From Gymnopilus junonius (Eukaryota > Basidiomycota > Agaricomycetes > Agaricales > Galerinaceae), in NCBI GenBank assembly GCA_015501075.1, contig JADNYJ010000220.1, forward strand, positions 1 to 58,555: a stretch of DNA of 58,555 bases, in the 5' to 3' direction. The position numbers and the translations under genes were made by a program. Shown here one piece after another: positions 22,833 through 35,800 of this stretch. Position 1 is the stretch's first letter. Every line of letters begins with the position of its first letter. Under the pieces are notes generated by a model. It was not told the origin of the DNA and made no database searches. It saw only the letters and a list, made by a program, of their open reading frames with translations.

Positions 22833-25182
22833 ATGATTACGCCAACCATTCTTACCTACTTTCCTATGCTACTATCTCTGCAGCATTATCTCCATAATCT
22901 TTCTAGTCCATTCAGGCTGCAACATACTGAAGATTTTACTGTCCTCAAATCTCCGGTGCGGCACCTCTTGGAATCTAATGCGGCTCCAACGGAAGATGAG
23001 AGGGCTCAGATTGAAGACGTACTCTCTTTAGCCCGACATCAAGTGGCAAGTATTCAACACCTTCTTGGAAGTGACCTATTAGAAGAAGGCCCATTGCGAA
23101 GGCGAAATGCCCATATCCTGAGGAAAACACAGACCTTTGTCCATGATCACCAATCCCTCCTAGAACTCTCTTACATCCGAGACCTACCCGACGAAATCTT
23201 AACTCTTATCTTCCTCGCATGCCTTCCTGACGTGGAATCTAAAAAATGGAAACAGACGCCATGGACTATTATTGGCTCTTTCCGCCTTTCTCAAGTCTGT
23301 AGGAGGTGGCGAATTATTGCGATTAGTACGCCCGATCTATGGACTATCCTAGGTGACGTTCAACTCGATTCGAAGGTCATAATGGCTCGCCAGAAATCTT
23401 ACCTCAAGTTTATCAATGAAGTGTTGCGTAGGTCCCGCGAAAGGGACCTCTGGCTGCATATATCCGCTCCTTTGATAGACTACAAAGTGCCGAAACTTCC
23501 TATCCTCAGAGCACTTCTACAGCACGAGCATCGATGGGCTGTACTTGGGATCAATGGCGTAGTATCTACGATTAAGGCAGTCTGCGAGCCCTGGAATGGT
23601 ACCATTATATCCGATGAGCCTTATTCCTTTCGAAGACTTAGGAAGCTTTACGTGAACAGTCCTCCACCGGAGTCAGGTTGGTTTGTCCAGGGCTTCTGCA
23701 AAGCACCTGCTTTGACGGAAGTAACAATTTCTGGTTCACTTCAGCGGGGATTGTTACTTCCTTTGCAACAGTTACGGTGCTATCAGGAAGATCTCGCCGC
23801 TGGCTGTGTAAGTTCTACCTGTACGCTCGCTAACGTTTTGAACTATGCAAAGACCTTGGAAAAGCTAGAAATATTTACACTGGGACAGCCAGATTTTTTG
23901 AATAATAACGGAATACCAACTGGGATATTGACAGAAAATGTGGTCCTGGAGAAATTAAATTTTTTGGCCCTGAGGTTGGCTTATTTCAAAGTATCGCCTA
24001 GTTTCCTGTCAAAAAATGTCCTCGAAAATCTTGTTCTTCCTTCACTGGAAGAGCTCAGGATAGGTGGATACACGCGCGAGGCTGCTGCGCTTGTCACTTC
24101 CCTCATCCAAAGGTCTACTCTCCCAGGTGGCGAAATCCCATTGCGCAAATTATATCTGCGGCATATCTTCTTCCGGCTTGATGAACTTCGGGAGCTTCTG
24201 AAGGCTGCTCCTCGGCTCGAGGAACTCAACGTAAATTTACCTCCTCGGGTGAGGGTGGACAATTTGGTCAAGCTTTCTCTTCGAGGAACGACATCCAACG
24301 CAATATCGGGCAGGCCCGAGCCAAGATTGAAGAGTCTTGTGTTACATGTGTCAAAGGAGGACATGGAGGCGCAGCTCGATTTATTTGTATCCCTTCCATA
24401 CATAATCGCTGAGAGCGCGCAGATGATAGCCAGGACAAGGGAAAAATATAACCTCATGGTGTACCCTGACAGCCCAGATATCAGCCCTCATTTCAGACTT
24501 GTCCTACCAACTATGTCCTCGACGCTGTACGCTCAAAAAGTCCTGAATGCGTGGTCAGACGAGATAAATCGGACGGATATTCTCTCACCTGCAGAAGTAG
24601 TTGAGATAGGAGGAGTATTTGGGAATTTGCACAGGAAACTTCAAGTGATATTTCCACTTGACGAAGATCGTCTGCTGAAATGTAAAGAAGCATTTGACGC
24701 CTCAATATTGAGTGGAATCTTCGAAGAGATCGAAGCGCAGGAGCTGGAATGTGGTTGGAAGGCTACTTGTCTATATGTGCGTGCTGATATTTTTTCCGTA
24801 CCGACTTCTTCATGGAATACAAATAGATTTCTCAACTGCACATATGGCTTTTCCACCTGAGTCGATTACCCGAAGATCAGATCCCAGAAGATGCGCAATA
24901 CAATTTTCGTAATGGGGCAAGGCAGATCATGAGCGGCTGGGAGCCAATAATCCTCTCCGACTTGAAGAGAAGGAAGATGAAATGGGCACTCAAGGGAAGA
25001 AGGTCATTGACTTATTTCGCTGGAGATGATGGTAAGTCGCTCTTTTAGCAGCTGAAATATATACTGAAGGCCTCTTACAATTCTTTTTTAAAGAATTTCA
25101 CGATTCTCCTTCAATCGATTCAGTTTATTGTGGCTTGTACGATCCATCTTTTGAAGATATCGTGTGGTCAGAGGCCTTTTAG
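22833..25182 (+). CDS. F-box-like/LRR protein
   Basis: Three exons (22833-24776, 24827-25031, 25094-25182) encode 745 residues. An F-box-like motif lies near residues 115-160 (LPDEILTLIFLACLPD ... FRLSQVCRRWRIIA), preceded by a helical region with APTEDERAQIEDVLSLARHQ, the usual N-terminus of the large Agaricomycete F-box-like family. The rest is leucine-rich and repeat-like. Such proteins are expected to act as SCF ubiquitin-ligase adaptors through Skp1, but the substrate is unknown. The first ATG of the long exon was used; a shorter start is possible. A decayed relative lies at 36437-37100 on the other strand. Confidence 0.8.
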
Positions 25183-25612
25183 AAACGGACTTTCCCTCCT
25201 TTCTTTGTTTCATTTTTCCTTTATTGCCGTAGTCCGTAGTTTTCATGGCTAATTTTAATTATCCAGTATATCGAGATAGAGATAGAGATATCCGTTTTGA
25301 ACGGTTTCTGGGGGAAACGACGTGGCTTTGTGAAATCTGAAATGAGCATGGAGAGAATGAAAGAACATACAAAGAACGTCGCCCGGCTGTGCGCTGCGAA
25401 TGTTTCCATCAGAAGATATTCTTTGTGGACAAAATCCGCTTGGGCACTGGGAGGCCATCATTCAGAGCGAGTTCATGGTCAGAGGTTATTGTGGTCGAAG
25501 TGGAGGACGTCTCAAATTTCCGATGGTGCATACGCGGTCACGTGTTGAGTCGCGGTGGTTGAATCAGAATTGGCATCAAACCGCTTGCCTCTTGTTCCTG
25601 ACGACGACAATC

Positions 25613-27167
25613 ATGCTCAGTTCACGTCCATTACAGCTCACCACAGATGCTCCTTACTTTTCTACGAAAACGCCCGGAAGAGGGCTTAAGAACCGTGCAG
25701 AAAATGCCTATCCAGGGATGGGAATGCCGATGACAGTGAACGGGAAGGGAAAGAACGCGAACAAGGCACCTCGGACACCATTTCAACCTGCGTCAGCTCG
25801 TAAGCTAAGCTATTCATTTTCGTGAAACGATGCACTGAAACCGTCAAGCAGAGCCTCATCGACCTTTTAAAGACCAGAAAATAGTACTCAAATCAACAGG
25901 CCGACCGTTGTTTGACAGAACTCCTCTTCCAAACCGTGTTGGGACCACATTGTTCAAGACGCCTCTCCCGGGAAATAGCAAGCTATCTAAACTGAGATGC
26001 GATGGCGACCAAATCGAGGAAGACAGTGGCACTACTCCGGACTCTGCTCAGCGCCCCAGTTCCCTGAGAAAGCACATCAAGCATCCTCGAATTTCAGGCA
26101 GGTCGGCCCTCGAAACCCCGATGAATAATGGTAATCATTGGGACGTGAGCGATGGTGACATTGTCCTCCCTGACGCACAACCCGTGTTAGAGGAAACTAT
26201 CGCTGAGGCTGGCGATGATCTGGATGAGCTTGAGTACGGGCCACCCAACACTCTAGGTATGTCTCAATTCGATCATGTCTACTATGTCTCTCAAGCGTAC
26301 GCTAGATATTGCATACGAGCCTCCCTTCGATTTTGTGCTGCCTAATTATAAAGAAGTGGGCAAAACGCTCTTTGACCTAGCTCATTCAACTCCGTACGAC
26401 GACGTCGCTCCCGTTGAGATAGAAATATCTCCCTGTCAAATTGGAGAATCGAAATGGGATTTTATATCGCTTCCTGAGCTTGGTGAGTTTCATTGTATAC
26501 GTTCCGGAGGTCGATTCATTAACTGGACCATCTAGCATCCGATGATCCTTTCCACGTAGCTCGCGCCCAAATGATATCCGAAAACGTCAAGAACGCCCCT
26601 CCGGTTCTTCCTTCCCGTCGCGGTGGCATTTCATCATCCAACACGATAACTGGCGTGACGCGTCCACAGTCTTCCAAGACAAGGGTAGGAGTTGCCCCGA
26701 CTGCCCGCCGCCCTGCTGGCCACGCTCTGCCCGCAACAGCCGTTGTTAACATGAAGAGGACAGTGTTCCCCACTGTCGCCAAGTCGACTTCAGCTTCTTC
26801 AATCCGCAAGGCCACCGAGGCAAAGGAATTAGCGTCGTTAAGGACGTTGCCTTCATCAACTGGGTCATCAATGAAGGATCTGCCACTGTCAAAGTTGAGG
26901 CCTTCCGAATTACAAAGTACGCCTGCTGCTGGCCGCGCTCCTATTCCTAGGCCAACCTCTAGAATGACGAACCCTTCTGTCTTGGCTGGTCGAACTCCGG
27001 CACCACCACGACGACCTCACACATCCTTAGCTACCAATGTCAACTCTCACACAGCTTCCAGCACAAAGAAGGTGCCTCAGCCTACCTCAAAAGAAGACGA
27101 CGTCGTTATCATCAAAGACAATGACGCAGATATAGATATGGATCTGGACTTCAAATTCGACGTATGA
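25613..27167 (+). CDS. Possible securin-like protein
   Basis: Four exons (25613-25799, 25852-26256, 26306-26482, 26536-27167), all joined in phase 1, give 466 residues. The N-terminus is basic and disordered (KTPGRGLKNRAEN, GRPLFDRTPLPNR). A central acidic segment reads DELEYGPPNT then AYEPPFDFVLP, and the C-terminus is Pro/Ser/Thr-rich with an acidic end (DADIDMDLDFKFDV). A basic N-terminus with RxxL-type sequences followed by an EYxPP-like acidic segment resembles fungal securins (Pds1/Cut2), which inhibit separase until anaphase. That is inference from general layout only; no definite KEN box is seen. It may instead be another disordered cell-cycle or nuclear protein. Confidence 0.55.
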
Positions 27168-27636
27168 GGTGTTGCTTCATGAGCAGGGCCCTTGAAGGTG
27201 TACGGTATAGATGTCGTTTCGTTTCAAGACTACTTTCTCTATATCTATAGTAATGTGGTTCCTTCGTTCTTGCAAATTTTTGTGTACAATTTAATCTTGT
27301 AGTCTCTCGGGTATCCTCTATGTCGTCAGAAGAAGATGCCTTGAATATCCTGTTACTTTAGCCGAAGTAAATAATTATTGGGAAGCTGGCCCAGTGAAGT
27401 TCTGGGCGCTGCGCGCTTTGCGGTCGGTTGGGGTGACGATGTCGGAATTGGAATTTGAAATCGGCCCTGTCATCGTCCATCACGCGCAGTCTTTCTGAAT
27501 TTGACGTCCCTCCACCTCTTGGACATGTCTGTCATAATGATGGCGGTTGACTCATGAACATAAGTTACGCTCGTTACCCTCATTCTATGAACGTGGATGC
27601 TGACACGTTTCCAAATTGAAAGTACGTGTCGAATCA
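27168..27636. other. Intergenic
   Basis: 3' flank of the securin-like gene and promoter of the GTPase gene; nothing else supported. Confidence 0.4.
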
Positions 27637-27644
27637 TATAAAAA
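27637..27644 (+). promoter_or_regulatory. TATA box
   Basis: TATAAAAA, 49 nt upstream of the ATG at 27686. Confidence 0.5.
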
Positions 27645-27685
27645 GACTGGCATTTCTCTGATTTTCACGTAGACTCCTTTGAGCA

Positions 27686-29044
27686 ATGTCTTCCGTGATT
27701 CAAAACCTCTTATCTCTCGTGCACCGTCGTGATGGTGTGCACCCTGTAGCAATGCTTGGACTCGATAACGGGGGTAAGACGACACTGGTGTACCTCCTCA
27801 AGCTAGGGCAAATCATTCAAACCATCCCAAGCATGGGCTTCAATGTAGAGGTGGTGGATGCCCCTGTTTCAGGTCGCAAGTCCTTCAAGATGCTCCTTTG
27901 GGACTTGGGAATGGGTTGTGGCAGGATGTTCTATGCGCGCTTGGTTCGGAATTATATGAAAAATATTGATGCCGTTATTTGGGTTGTCGACGCTTCTGAT
28001 GAGGGACGGCTTGAAGAAAGCGTTGAAGCTCTTGAAGAAATCATTTTGCCTGGGGATCCTGAGGAGGTTGACAAAAGCATCCCGCTCCTGATGTTTGTAA
28101 TTTTATTCTTATTTTTCCTGTATCATTTCGCTGATAACTATCCGTCAGACTGGCCAATAAATCTGACTTGCCAAAAGCCATGAGCCTAGATCGTATTCAC
28201 ATGGCTTTTTCGAAGTTTGGTTCTGGACGTCTTCTGGGCGCCTTCAAGACGGCCATTACGCCAGATACATTGGCTGACACTGGTCTTTCGGAGGCATTTG
28301 GCTGGCTACAGTTGGTCTGGCATATTTCAAGGCCCAAGCGAGAAAAAGAAATAACCTCAGCGACGAAAGCTGATGAGAACGCCGCGATGACCAAGGTTAA
28401 TCATCAAATGTCCGACCTGCGCACTCAACAAAACAAACTGGTTGAGAAGCTCGAATCATGGCTGACTCGCATCGAGAACGACATTGACTCAGAGGAGTTT
28501 TTGGAGAAATTCTACTCGTTTTCTTTACCTGCCTGGGATCACTATACGCATATTAGGATAGCGTATGTGTTACTTAAAAAATTTGGTCGGAAGGAAGGTG
28601 AGAAAACTCCGCTTCGTTCACTGTTATTCACTGAAAGGACGCTTCTTCCCTCTAGGAAAAGATAAGATTTTCAATGGTTTGGAAACATATATTACCACCA
28701 GCCCACAGACAAAAGGGCGATCGTTCCATGTTACAGTGACCTACTTCTGGATCCAAATTGTTCATTTCGGAATCCGTAACATGCCCGACCTTCCACAGTC
28801 TAGTGCTCCCTTACTTCCCTCTGGCCCACTGCCTGAGGTCATAGCCATTACGCCCCAAGACTTCCCTCGATTTCTCCTTATTAATCCGCATGTTGCGGAT
28901 GGGAATCTATGGTCTGAATATTATACGAAGGATGTGTTGATGAGCCAAAAGGCAAAGAACGAGATGGTGTTACCAGACAAAAAGCCACTTCCCAACCTTG
29001 TCGTCCGAGATACCATCAGGTCTTTAGGAAAGGATGTAAAATAG
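27686..29044 (+). CDS. Arf-like GTPase fused to a long C-terminal domain
   Basis: Three exons (27686-28092, 28149-28597, 28656-29044) encode 414 residues. Residues 1-185 are Arf-like: P-loop GLDNGGKTT, effector region [11 protein letters not shown]4 motif NKSD. The switch II region reads [10 protein letters not shown] instead of the Arf consensus WD-x-GGQ, so the catalytic glutamine is missing. There is no Gly2, so no myristoylation. Residues ~190-414 form an extension with a predicted helical part ([19 protein letters not shown]) and a conserved-looking block ([28 protein letters not shown]). I have seen this GTPase-plus-tail layout among Agaricomycete predictions but cannot name the tail. 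The first intron uses a GTTTGT donor at 28093; the downstream GTAATT would break the frame. Confidence 0.75.
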
Positions 29045-29307
29045 ATGCCTGAGTATCTTCTGTTAATCAATGTGCCAAGATGGTTTGTTGACGTCAAAGT
29101 AGTTCATTTCTTTCTCTTGATTCATGGCCAGTGGCCCAGTGTGAACTTTTTAGGGCCTGTTCGGCATCCGTATTTGTCTGCCATTGTCTGCTTATAACTT
29201 TGAGTGTTCTACAAATTGTTTTTGTGGACACCTCAGTCCACTCCGACAAGCGTTGCGATACTTTATCCTCTGGTTGGAAATTGCTCACCCAATTTACCAT
29301 CACCATT

Positions 29308-30714
29308 ATGCCTGCCCGACGAGTCAATCATATACCAACGCTGCCTCTCGACGTTCTTGTAGCTATTATCGACGAAACGGGATGCACCAAGGATATTGAT
29401 ACACTCCACTCTTGCTCGCTCTTGTGCCACGATCTCTTACATCATTGCCGCAAGCACATTTTTCGGACATTCGACATGCAAGACGCCATAAGTGATCACG
29501 AACAATATTTTCTGAAATTCAACGCGCTTCTGTCCCGTAACCCACATCTCTCCACATATGCTCGCGTCGTCCACCTTCTTGAGCCGCCTCAGTTTAATGT
29601 AGAGAGGGCAAGCATCTTGTGCAATCCAAACTTGCCAAAATTTCTACAAAGGTTGACCGCCGTTGAGAAATTCGGATTATATCTTGGCAACGAGATAAAT
29701 TGGAAAGACATCGGACCCGCGGTCCAACAGGGGATAACGCAAATCATAACGCGACCCTCTTGTGTCGACCTCTCTATCTCGAATTTACAGAATATCCCGC
29801 GCTCTGTCTTGGATGATTGTCGCTTCCTGAAGGTATTGAGCGTTACATGCTGCCGTCCAGAAGAAGAACTGTCAGATGAGCAGGGCTACAACGATGAAGG
29901 CAAGAAGATAATCAGCATCCCAGATGACCCTTTTATTCATCTCGATTCCGCCTCATTTTTCAACTCGGATGGGTTTGTCTCCGAATTATATCCTTGCTCC
30001 AGAGGCTCTTCGCTTAAGTTTTCCTTCTCTCGCCTTCGACAGTTGACTGTAACATTGGCGCCTAGAATTCTAGATGACATATGGAAATTGATATTCAGTG
30101 CTTCGCAAACTCTAGAAGAATTGACTGTCAACCAAATCATAGAAGTGGGCTATAATCCAGGCATCAATATACCTTGGGTAAGATTCCACGATACCCCACT
30201 TGCATTGGATACATCTCGCCAAATCTTGAGACCTCACATTTCATTATCCTTCCTGCATCATCTCCGTCGACTGTCATTCACTATTATAATCAACCCCTTT
30301 CCTGATCATACAATCAAGCAACATGTCTATGAGTGGTGCATGCTACTCCGCACAAGCCCTCCGACTCTTGAGGAAATTACGATCAGATTTGACCTGTTCT
30401 TCTTCATGATTAACGATATAGAAAATCTTTTCTCGTCATCGGATATAACATTCTTTGAAGACCTTGACGACACGCTCTCTAATAATTCCGTATTTCATTC
30501 TTTGACCCATGTCAAGATTGAAATCTTGCTACCAGAAGATTACGGCTATGCTACGGAATCTGAATGCTCTATCTCCGACTCTGAATCTGAAGAGCTCACG
30601 TCACTCCGACAAATCGAGCATTTGGTGCGTAGGATGATGAAGTTGACTCTGAGGAGCATAGGAAGGAGGGGTGTTTTCAGTGTCGAGGCAAAGACCGGGA
30701 ATAATCTCAATTAA
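29308..30714 (+). CDS. F-box-like protein, second type
   Basis: Single exon, 468 residues, start at MPARRVNHIPTLPLDVL; an upstream in-frame ATG at 29131 is less likely because the added residues lack family character. The N-terminal segment LPLDVLVAIIDETG ... LHSCSLLCHDLLHHCRKHIF fits the short F-box-like motif of Agaricomycete proteins (usually LPxExLxxIIDxL ... CSLVCRxWxxxxRxHLF). The remainder is a leucine-rich, beta/alpha-type region with an acidic C-terminal stretch (ESECSISDSESEEL). Role as an SCF adaptor is inferred from family. A partial copy of its C-terminal half follows at 31100-31599. Confidence 0.75.
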   Translation: MPARRVNHIPTLPLDVLVAIIDETGCTKDIDTLHSCSLLCHDLLHHCRKHIFRTFDMQDAISDHEQYFLKFNALLSRNPHLSTYARVVHLLEPPQFNVERASILCNPNLPKFLQRLTAVEKFGLYLGNEINWKDIGPAVQQGITQIITRPSCVDLSISNLQNIPRSVLDDCRFLKVLSVTCCRPEEELSDEQGYNDEGKKIISIPDDPFIHLDSASFFNSDGFVSELYPCSRGSSLKFSFSRLRQLTVTLAPRILDDIWKLIFSASQTLEELTVNQIIEVGYNPGINIPWVRFHDTPLALDTSRQILRPHISLSFLHHLRRLSFTIIINPFPDHTIKQHVYEWCMLLRTSPPTLEEITIRFDLFFFMINDIENLFSSSDITFFEDLDDTLSNNSVFHSLTHVKIEILLPEDYGYATESECSISDSESEELTSLRQIEHLVRRMMKLTLRSIGRRGVFSVEAKTGNNLN

Positions 30715-31099
30715 CAAAGAAGGAGGTTGACTTTCCTTTCCTTTGCAAATTCGTCAATGGTCCATTCATCTATGTTTCGAGCTTGCAGGACGAAATCTAT
30801 TTCACACATTCGATTACAATGTTGTTGTAACAATTACGACGTCTAAACAAGTTATTTGGTAATAAATGGGAGTTTATTTATCTGGTACGAGTGAAGAGAG
30901 TGGCGGGCAAGGTCGTGAATGTATGGTTATGGATTGCACTTCAAGGAGATAATAAGCCATGCTGGACAAAAACCAGAGTCGACTGACATGTATGCTCCTT
31001 TCAAATGTTTATCCCTTTATATCCTGAACCTTCATTCCTTGTTGTCTGCTCTTTCGATACACGAGATTTTGACGCACCATCAAGCACCTGACGATAAAT

Positions 31100-31599
31100 A
31101 CGCTAGTCCAAATTCCTTTTTTTCACAATTTCAGTTCGAATATAGAGATGCGCCTTTCACACTCAGCAGTGAATCAGAAATTCTACGGCGTTCCTATGTG
31201 ACCTTGTCTTCGCTGATCCATCTCCCTAGAATTTCGTTCACAGTTCTATTCCACCTCCCCATTGAACATTTTGCTGAAGAACACCTGACTGGTGCCTCCT
31301 ACGTACATGTCCTCCGGTGCTTGATTTTTTTTTTCAAGGACTCAAACGAGACCCTAAATGTCCTTGCCCCGTTACAAGCCAACGGGAATGATATCCATGA
31401 ACTAGACCTCCTCGCAAAGCTGGACGAAAAAACTATCCTAATCAAACGCCTATTTTTTTCCTTCGTTGAGGAATGTCGCAATCACGGTACTGCTAGAGGA
31501 CGACTATGCCCATTCGAGGGATTTGGAATATTCTACGGATACGATGGTGCAGTCAGAATTCTAGTAGGATGCAATACATCGTATCCTATCCTACACTGA
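31100..31599 (+). pseudogene. Partial copy of the F-box-like gene C-terminus
   Basis: The translation contains EYRDAPFTLSSESEILRRSY and IHLPRISFTVLFHLPIEHF, which align in order with RFHDTPLALDTSRQILRP and HHLRRLSFTIIINPFPDH of the preceding gene. No F-box part is present and no start is obvious. It is most likely a truncated tandem duplicate, though the stretch itself is open. Confidence 0.5.
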
Positions 31600-32610
31600 G
31601 ATGGCATTTAGGAGTCTAACTAGGAAAGGGCTGCAAACCAGAACGTACTCAAGTTCATACATTATGTGAATACGCCAATTTGTCGGGGTAGAATGACTGT
31701 TTACAGTAGCCGGCAGTTCAAGGGAACCCGTCAAATAAGGTTGAACTCGTGTATGTGATATGCCTCTGTACGCAGCGATCCAAGGAAACTAGAAAGCGTC
31801 GGAACGGATGTGGGTTGAGGAGGGCGCGCAGAATGACCAGATCAGCCGGAAATATCCCAGATTTTCCGAATGATCATGATGGATCATCGGTCTGATCTTC
31901 CAAAAGTTGAAAGGAGAAGTAGAGGCTAAAATTTTTTGGCATTATGCTTAACTGCGTTATCCAAGCCGAAACTATTTAGAAAGGGAAGAGGCTGACATAC
32001 GAGCAGAAACGTCACGAAAGACCTTATTTCAATGGGTTGGTAGGGGACAAAAACCTTGGGAAATTCCTTTGCATCATTGGCAGCAATAAGTAGCTAGAAC
32101 GCCAGAGTTGTCATAAGTGAGGATTGTGAAGAGTCATTGAAGTACGTACTTATGGATCGTGGGTGAGGAAACCAAGCCCGAATTGAGGCAATACATTTGT
32201 CGACACTGGGTAGTCAAACCCTGGGACAAAGCAGGGTCCAAATACGTAATAATTCAGCACTTTTGTTGTCCAGATTCCAGAAGACAGCACGAGGATGTGG
32301 ACCTCTTCTTGCACCGTGAGTCACCGTTTCATGATGGTTCACCTTGAATAGGCAAACTTGGAACGGAGACCCGGAAATAAACCAGCTATAATCATGAGTG
32401 TAACGAAGACCGTGAAAGCAGAACCAGAGTCGTTTTATGTTAGATGACATGCAAAGCAATTATTCGCCAGGATAAGAAGACCGCGGGACGCAGGATCAGT
32501 TTCGTGGTGCTTCCAATTGTGCAAAATACGCAGGGAAATGTTCGACAAGGAGAAAGAGTGCCCTTCTTGGTTTTTTGCCGGTCTGTACCCTGGGGAAGAA
32601 GGGGAAGATG
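31600..32610. other. Intergenic
   Basis: No gene supported. The right end is the promoter region of the gene at 32888. Confidence 0.4.
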
Positions 32611-32615
32611 AGGAC

Positions 32616-32623
32616 TATATAAA
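32616..32623 (+). promoter_or_regulatory. TATA box and likely leader intron
   Basis: TATATAAA lies 265 nt upstream of the ATG at 32888. Between them is a likely 5'UTR intron (GTGAGC at about 32800 to AATCAG at about 32857). Confidence 0.45.
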
Positions 32624-32887
32624 CCTGATCAACAACAACCGCATTCACTTTCTGAAACCTTAACGGCCGGAGTCGGGACTTTTTGCTTCCGACAATTCTT
32701 CCTCTGCACCACCAGCATCTGTCGTCCTCCCCGGCATCTAGGCATCTTCCTCATCGTTGAGATCGTGGCGAACAACAGAGAGCGGGCAGATAATCGCGGT
32801 GAGCATGTTTCAGGTCCACTGATGTTGCCGTTGACGCTAGTGGACTGACAAATCAGGGTCTTCTCGCTAGCATTAGGCCGCCCACCG

Positions 32888-35800
32888 ATGTCAACCAGGC
32901 AAAACAAGAAACAGCGCAAAAATCGCAATAATGCCAGCAACCGTGAGCGGACGGTGACCACGCTCACGGGCGACCCCAACACTCCGTACCTCAATCCACC
33001 CGTCAGCGAAAAAGCTTCGATGTCCACGTCATTCTCCGGAGGAAACGCAGGCACTGGCGGCGGAAAGGTGCACACCTTGTCAATAGGCCACAAGCTTATC
33101 AAATGCAGAACAGCTTCGGATACGGCTACCCGCAGTCATTTGGACCTATTCAAAACATGCACCAGCAACAGTTCCAGCCGCGTCAGCAGCAACAAGAGCA
33201 GTTTTACCCGCCGGCTTCTCAGCAGACGTCGCAGATGCTCTCTGATGTCCCCTTGCCACCTGGCAAGAGCGATCTCGAGATCCTGCAGAACCTCAAGAAG
33301 ATGATCCTAGACAATCAACACCCGTTCTACAAGGCTATTCCTTCTCCTGCTTATCTGGCTAGTCTCTGGAAGGGTACGGTCCCCCCTCACTCTCAGCAGG
33401 CCGCTCAGGGATCAGAACAAACCATTTCAGAGTATCGGGGTCAGTCCAACGACGAGCAGCGGCCGCCACCTTCATCAGCCGGCTTCAATGGGGAGAGAAG
33501 GCAGTCACGTAACCAGACGAGGGATAGGAGGCCTAGTGCTGCTGCAAATCAACAAAACAATGTGCCGTGTACTCTTGAATTCTTCCTTGTCTAACTGCTG
33601 ACCCTTCGATGGAAATTTTATAGTCTGGACAAGGCGACAGTTACAACACTGCTCCTGCTGGTCATAATGTCTCCAACCTCGATCTTGCCGGTCTGAACAT
33701 AAGCAAAGACTCTCACGTCTCTTCATCGGCAGCTCCTTCACTCGAATCTCGCCTCTCTGATGTACCTGCGCCTCCAGCTGGCTCTGGTGCTCCGCAAGAT
33801 CTTTCGGATAGTCAGCGTCAAGGAAGATATGATTATTCAGCTCGTTCGCATTCCAGGGACGACTATGCGTCTAGGAATATTCGACCTGTTGCTTCTGACT
33901 ATGATAACGCGGCCATGGATGTCTCTATGAGTGGCGAATCCTCCGCGTATAACGCTAAGGATGAAATGGCCCGTTCAGGTGGCTGGCTTCCGCGAGATGC
34001 TGCTCGTCCTCGTCCTGATAGAGGTTATGACTCAGAACGTGCTATCACCCCTCGACCCCAAGTTTCGGGGGGTTCGAATAATGAATCTCGTTCTCTAGCT
34101 CCTCCTGGTCGCAGGGCTGGTCTCCCAGCTGACGATCGCGATACTGACCGTCGTCGCAAAGAGGGTTGGCTTGGGTATGATACTCAACTTGATTATGAGC
34201 GCCCTGGGGATGTAAAACCGATGCATGGTATATCTGGAGAGCATGGCCAAGCACCTGCTCGCAGTGCGCCTTCTGAAGCACCACTCTCAATAGATGCTCG
34301 TCGGGCATCTGAAGTTCCTCCTCCTGGTGATATCCGACCTCCTGTGGATTCTCGGCCTCCGCCTGATGCTAGGGCTCCTGCTCGCACGGCGGAGCGCATA
34401 CCAGCTGAAAATAATGAAGACATTGGATCCTCGCGATCCTCTTCTGTACGTCCGCCAGAGGCACCTGTACCTCCTTCACTGGGTCCTGTTCCGTCAGCTG
34501 CACCTGCAAATGATCTGGTTATTGAACCTCCGTCTTTGAAAGATCGTTTGAACATACCTCCTTCTCTTCCTTCACGGCGTGAAAATGAAGCTCTTCCTGC
34601 TGCCGACGAGCAACAACACCAGCATCCTCCAGCTAGCCATGGCCGTTCCGGTAAACCCCAGAAATTCCAGAAAGATCGTGGCTCAGGCTACAATGGCGGC
34701 CCTCCTTCGTACGATGCACCCCACAGGGGAGGCGACCGTGGTTACCACAGGCCTCCTACACCTCCAGGTCCTCCGTCTGTGTCGGGCGGAGGATCTGGTC
34801 CACCTCACCGCAAATTTGACTCCCGTTCTGCTTCTGTTGACCGTACAAGGGTGCCACCTTCTGGTTCTCCTGCATCACGTGGTGCCCCTCCTTCGCGTGA
34901 GTATCGCGGTCCCCCCGGCCGTGATATGCCCCGACCTATTGGTCAGAGTTACCGCCCAGATTATCACGATGACCCCCGCTATGACCCTCGCTATGAGGGA
35001 AGACCTTATAGGGATTACTCGCCGCCCCCAGCTCCTCTTCCTCTGACAAGTGCTCGTGGAGGTCCTCCAGGCATTGAGCCGCCTCCTGGTCGTGCTGACT
35101 ATTATCCCCCCCGCGGTCGTGGTTGGGAAGAAGAAGATTATTACAAGAGTCGTGGCTGGGATGGACCTCCTCCTGGTGAAAGGGGCCGCTATGAGAGAGA
35201 TTATCCTCCTCCTAGAAGCGCTGGCTGGGATGCACGCGATCGTGAGTATGATCCTAGAGGTATTTGTTTTATACTTCCACTTGTTATTATGGATCGGTTT
35301 TCATGTTCTTGTGTCAGACACGTACCCACCTGGACCTTCAGGGCCTTCTTATGATGATCGCTATGTTCCTGGCCCTCCTGCAGATAGAGGCCGCCTACCG
35401 CCTGCAGGCTACAATGCTTCTTACAGCCGCGTGCGTCCTCGTAGTCCAAGTCCAATTCGACGCGGTCCTGGGCCCCCGATGACTCACGACCCCCTTTGAA
35501 AAGAGCTCGTGAAGACTACCCTCCGGACTATTACACTCCCAGCAGTGGTGGTCGACGACCGAGCGACTATCCTGGACCTCCTCCTCGTTCAGGTTCTCCG
35601 GGCCCACCGCCTTCCAGTTCTGGATGGGGCGGCCCTCCTCCGCCTCCTCCTCCCACTACTGGTTCAAGTGCTAGTTCTATGGGTGTTGGCCCTCCTCATT
35701 CTCATCCAGCTTCTGGTGATCGTGATTACAGGATGGGAAGAGAGCCACCAATGGATTATGGGCCTCCTCCTGGCGGGTATGATAGGCCCAGGTCTCCTGG

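Noticed and set aside
28093..28148. Apparent frameshift in the GTPase gene at the first intron
   Set aside because: The GTAATT donor shifts frame, but the GTTTGT donor four bases earlier restores [11 protein letters not shown] exactly.
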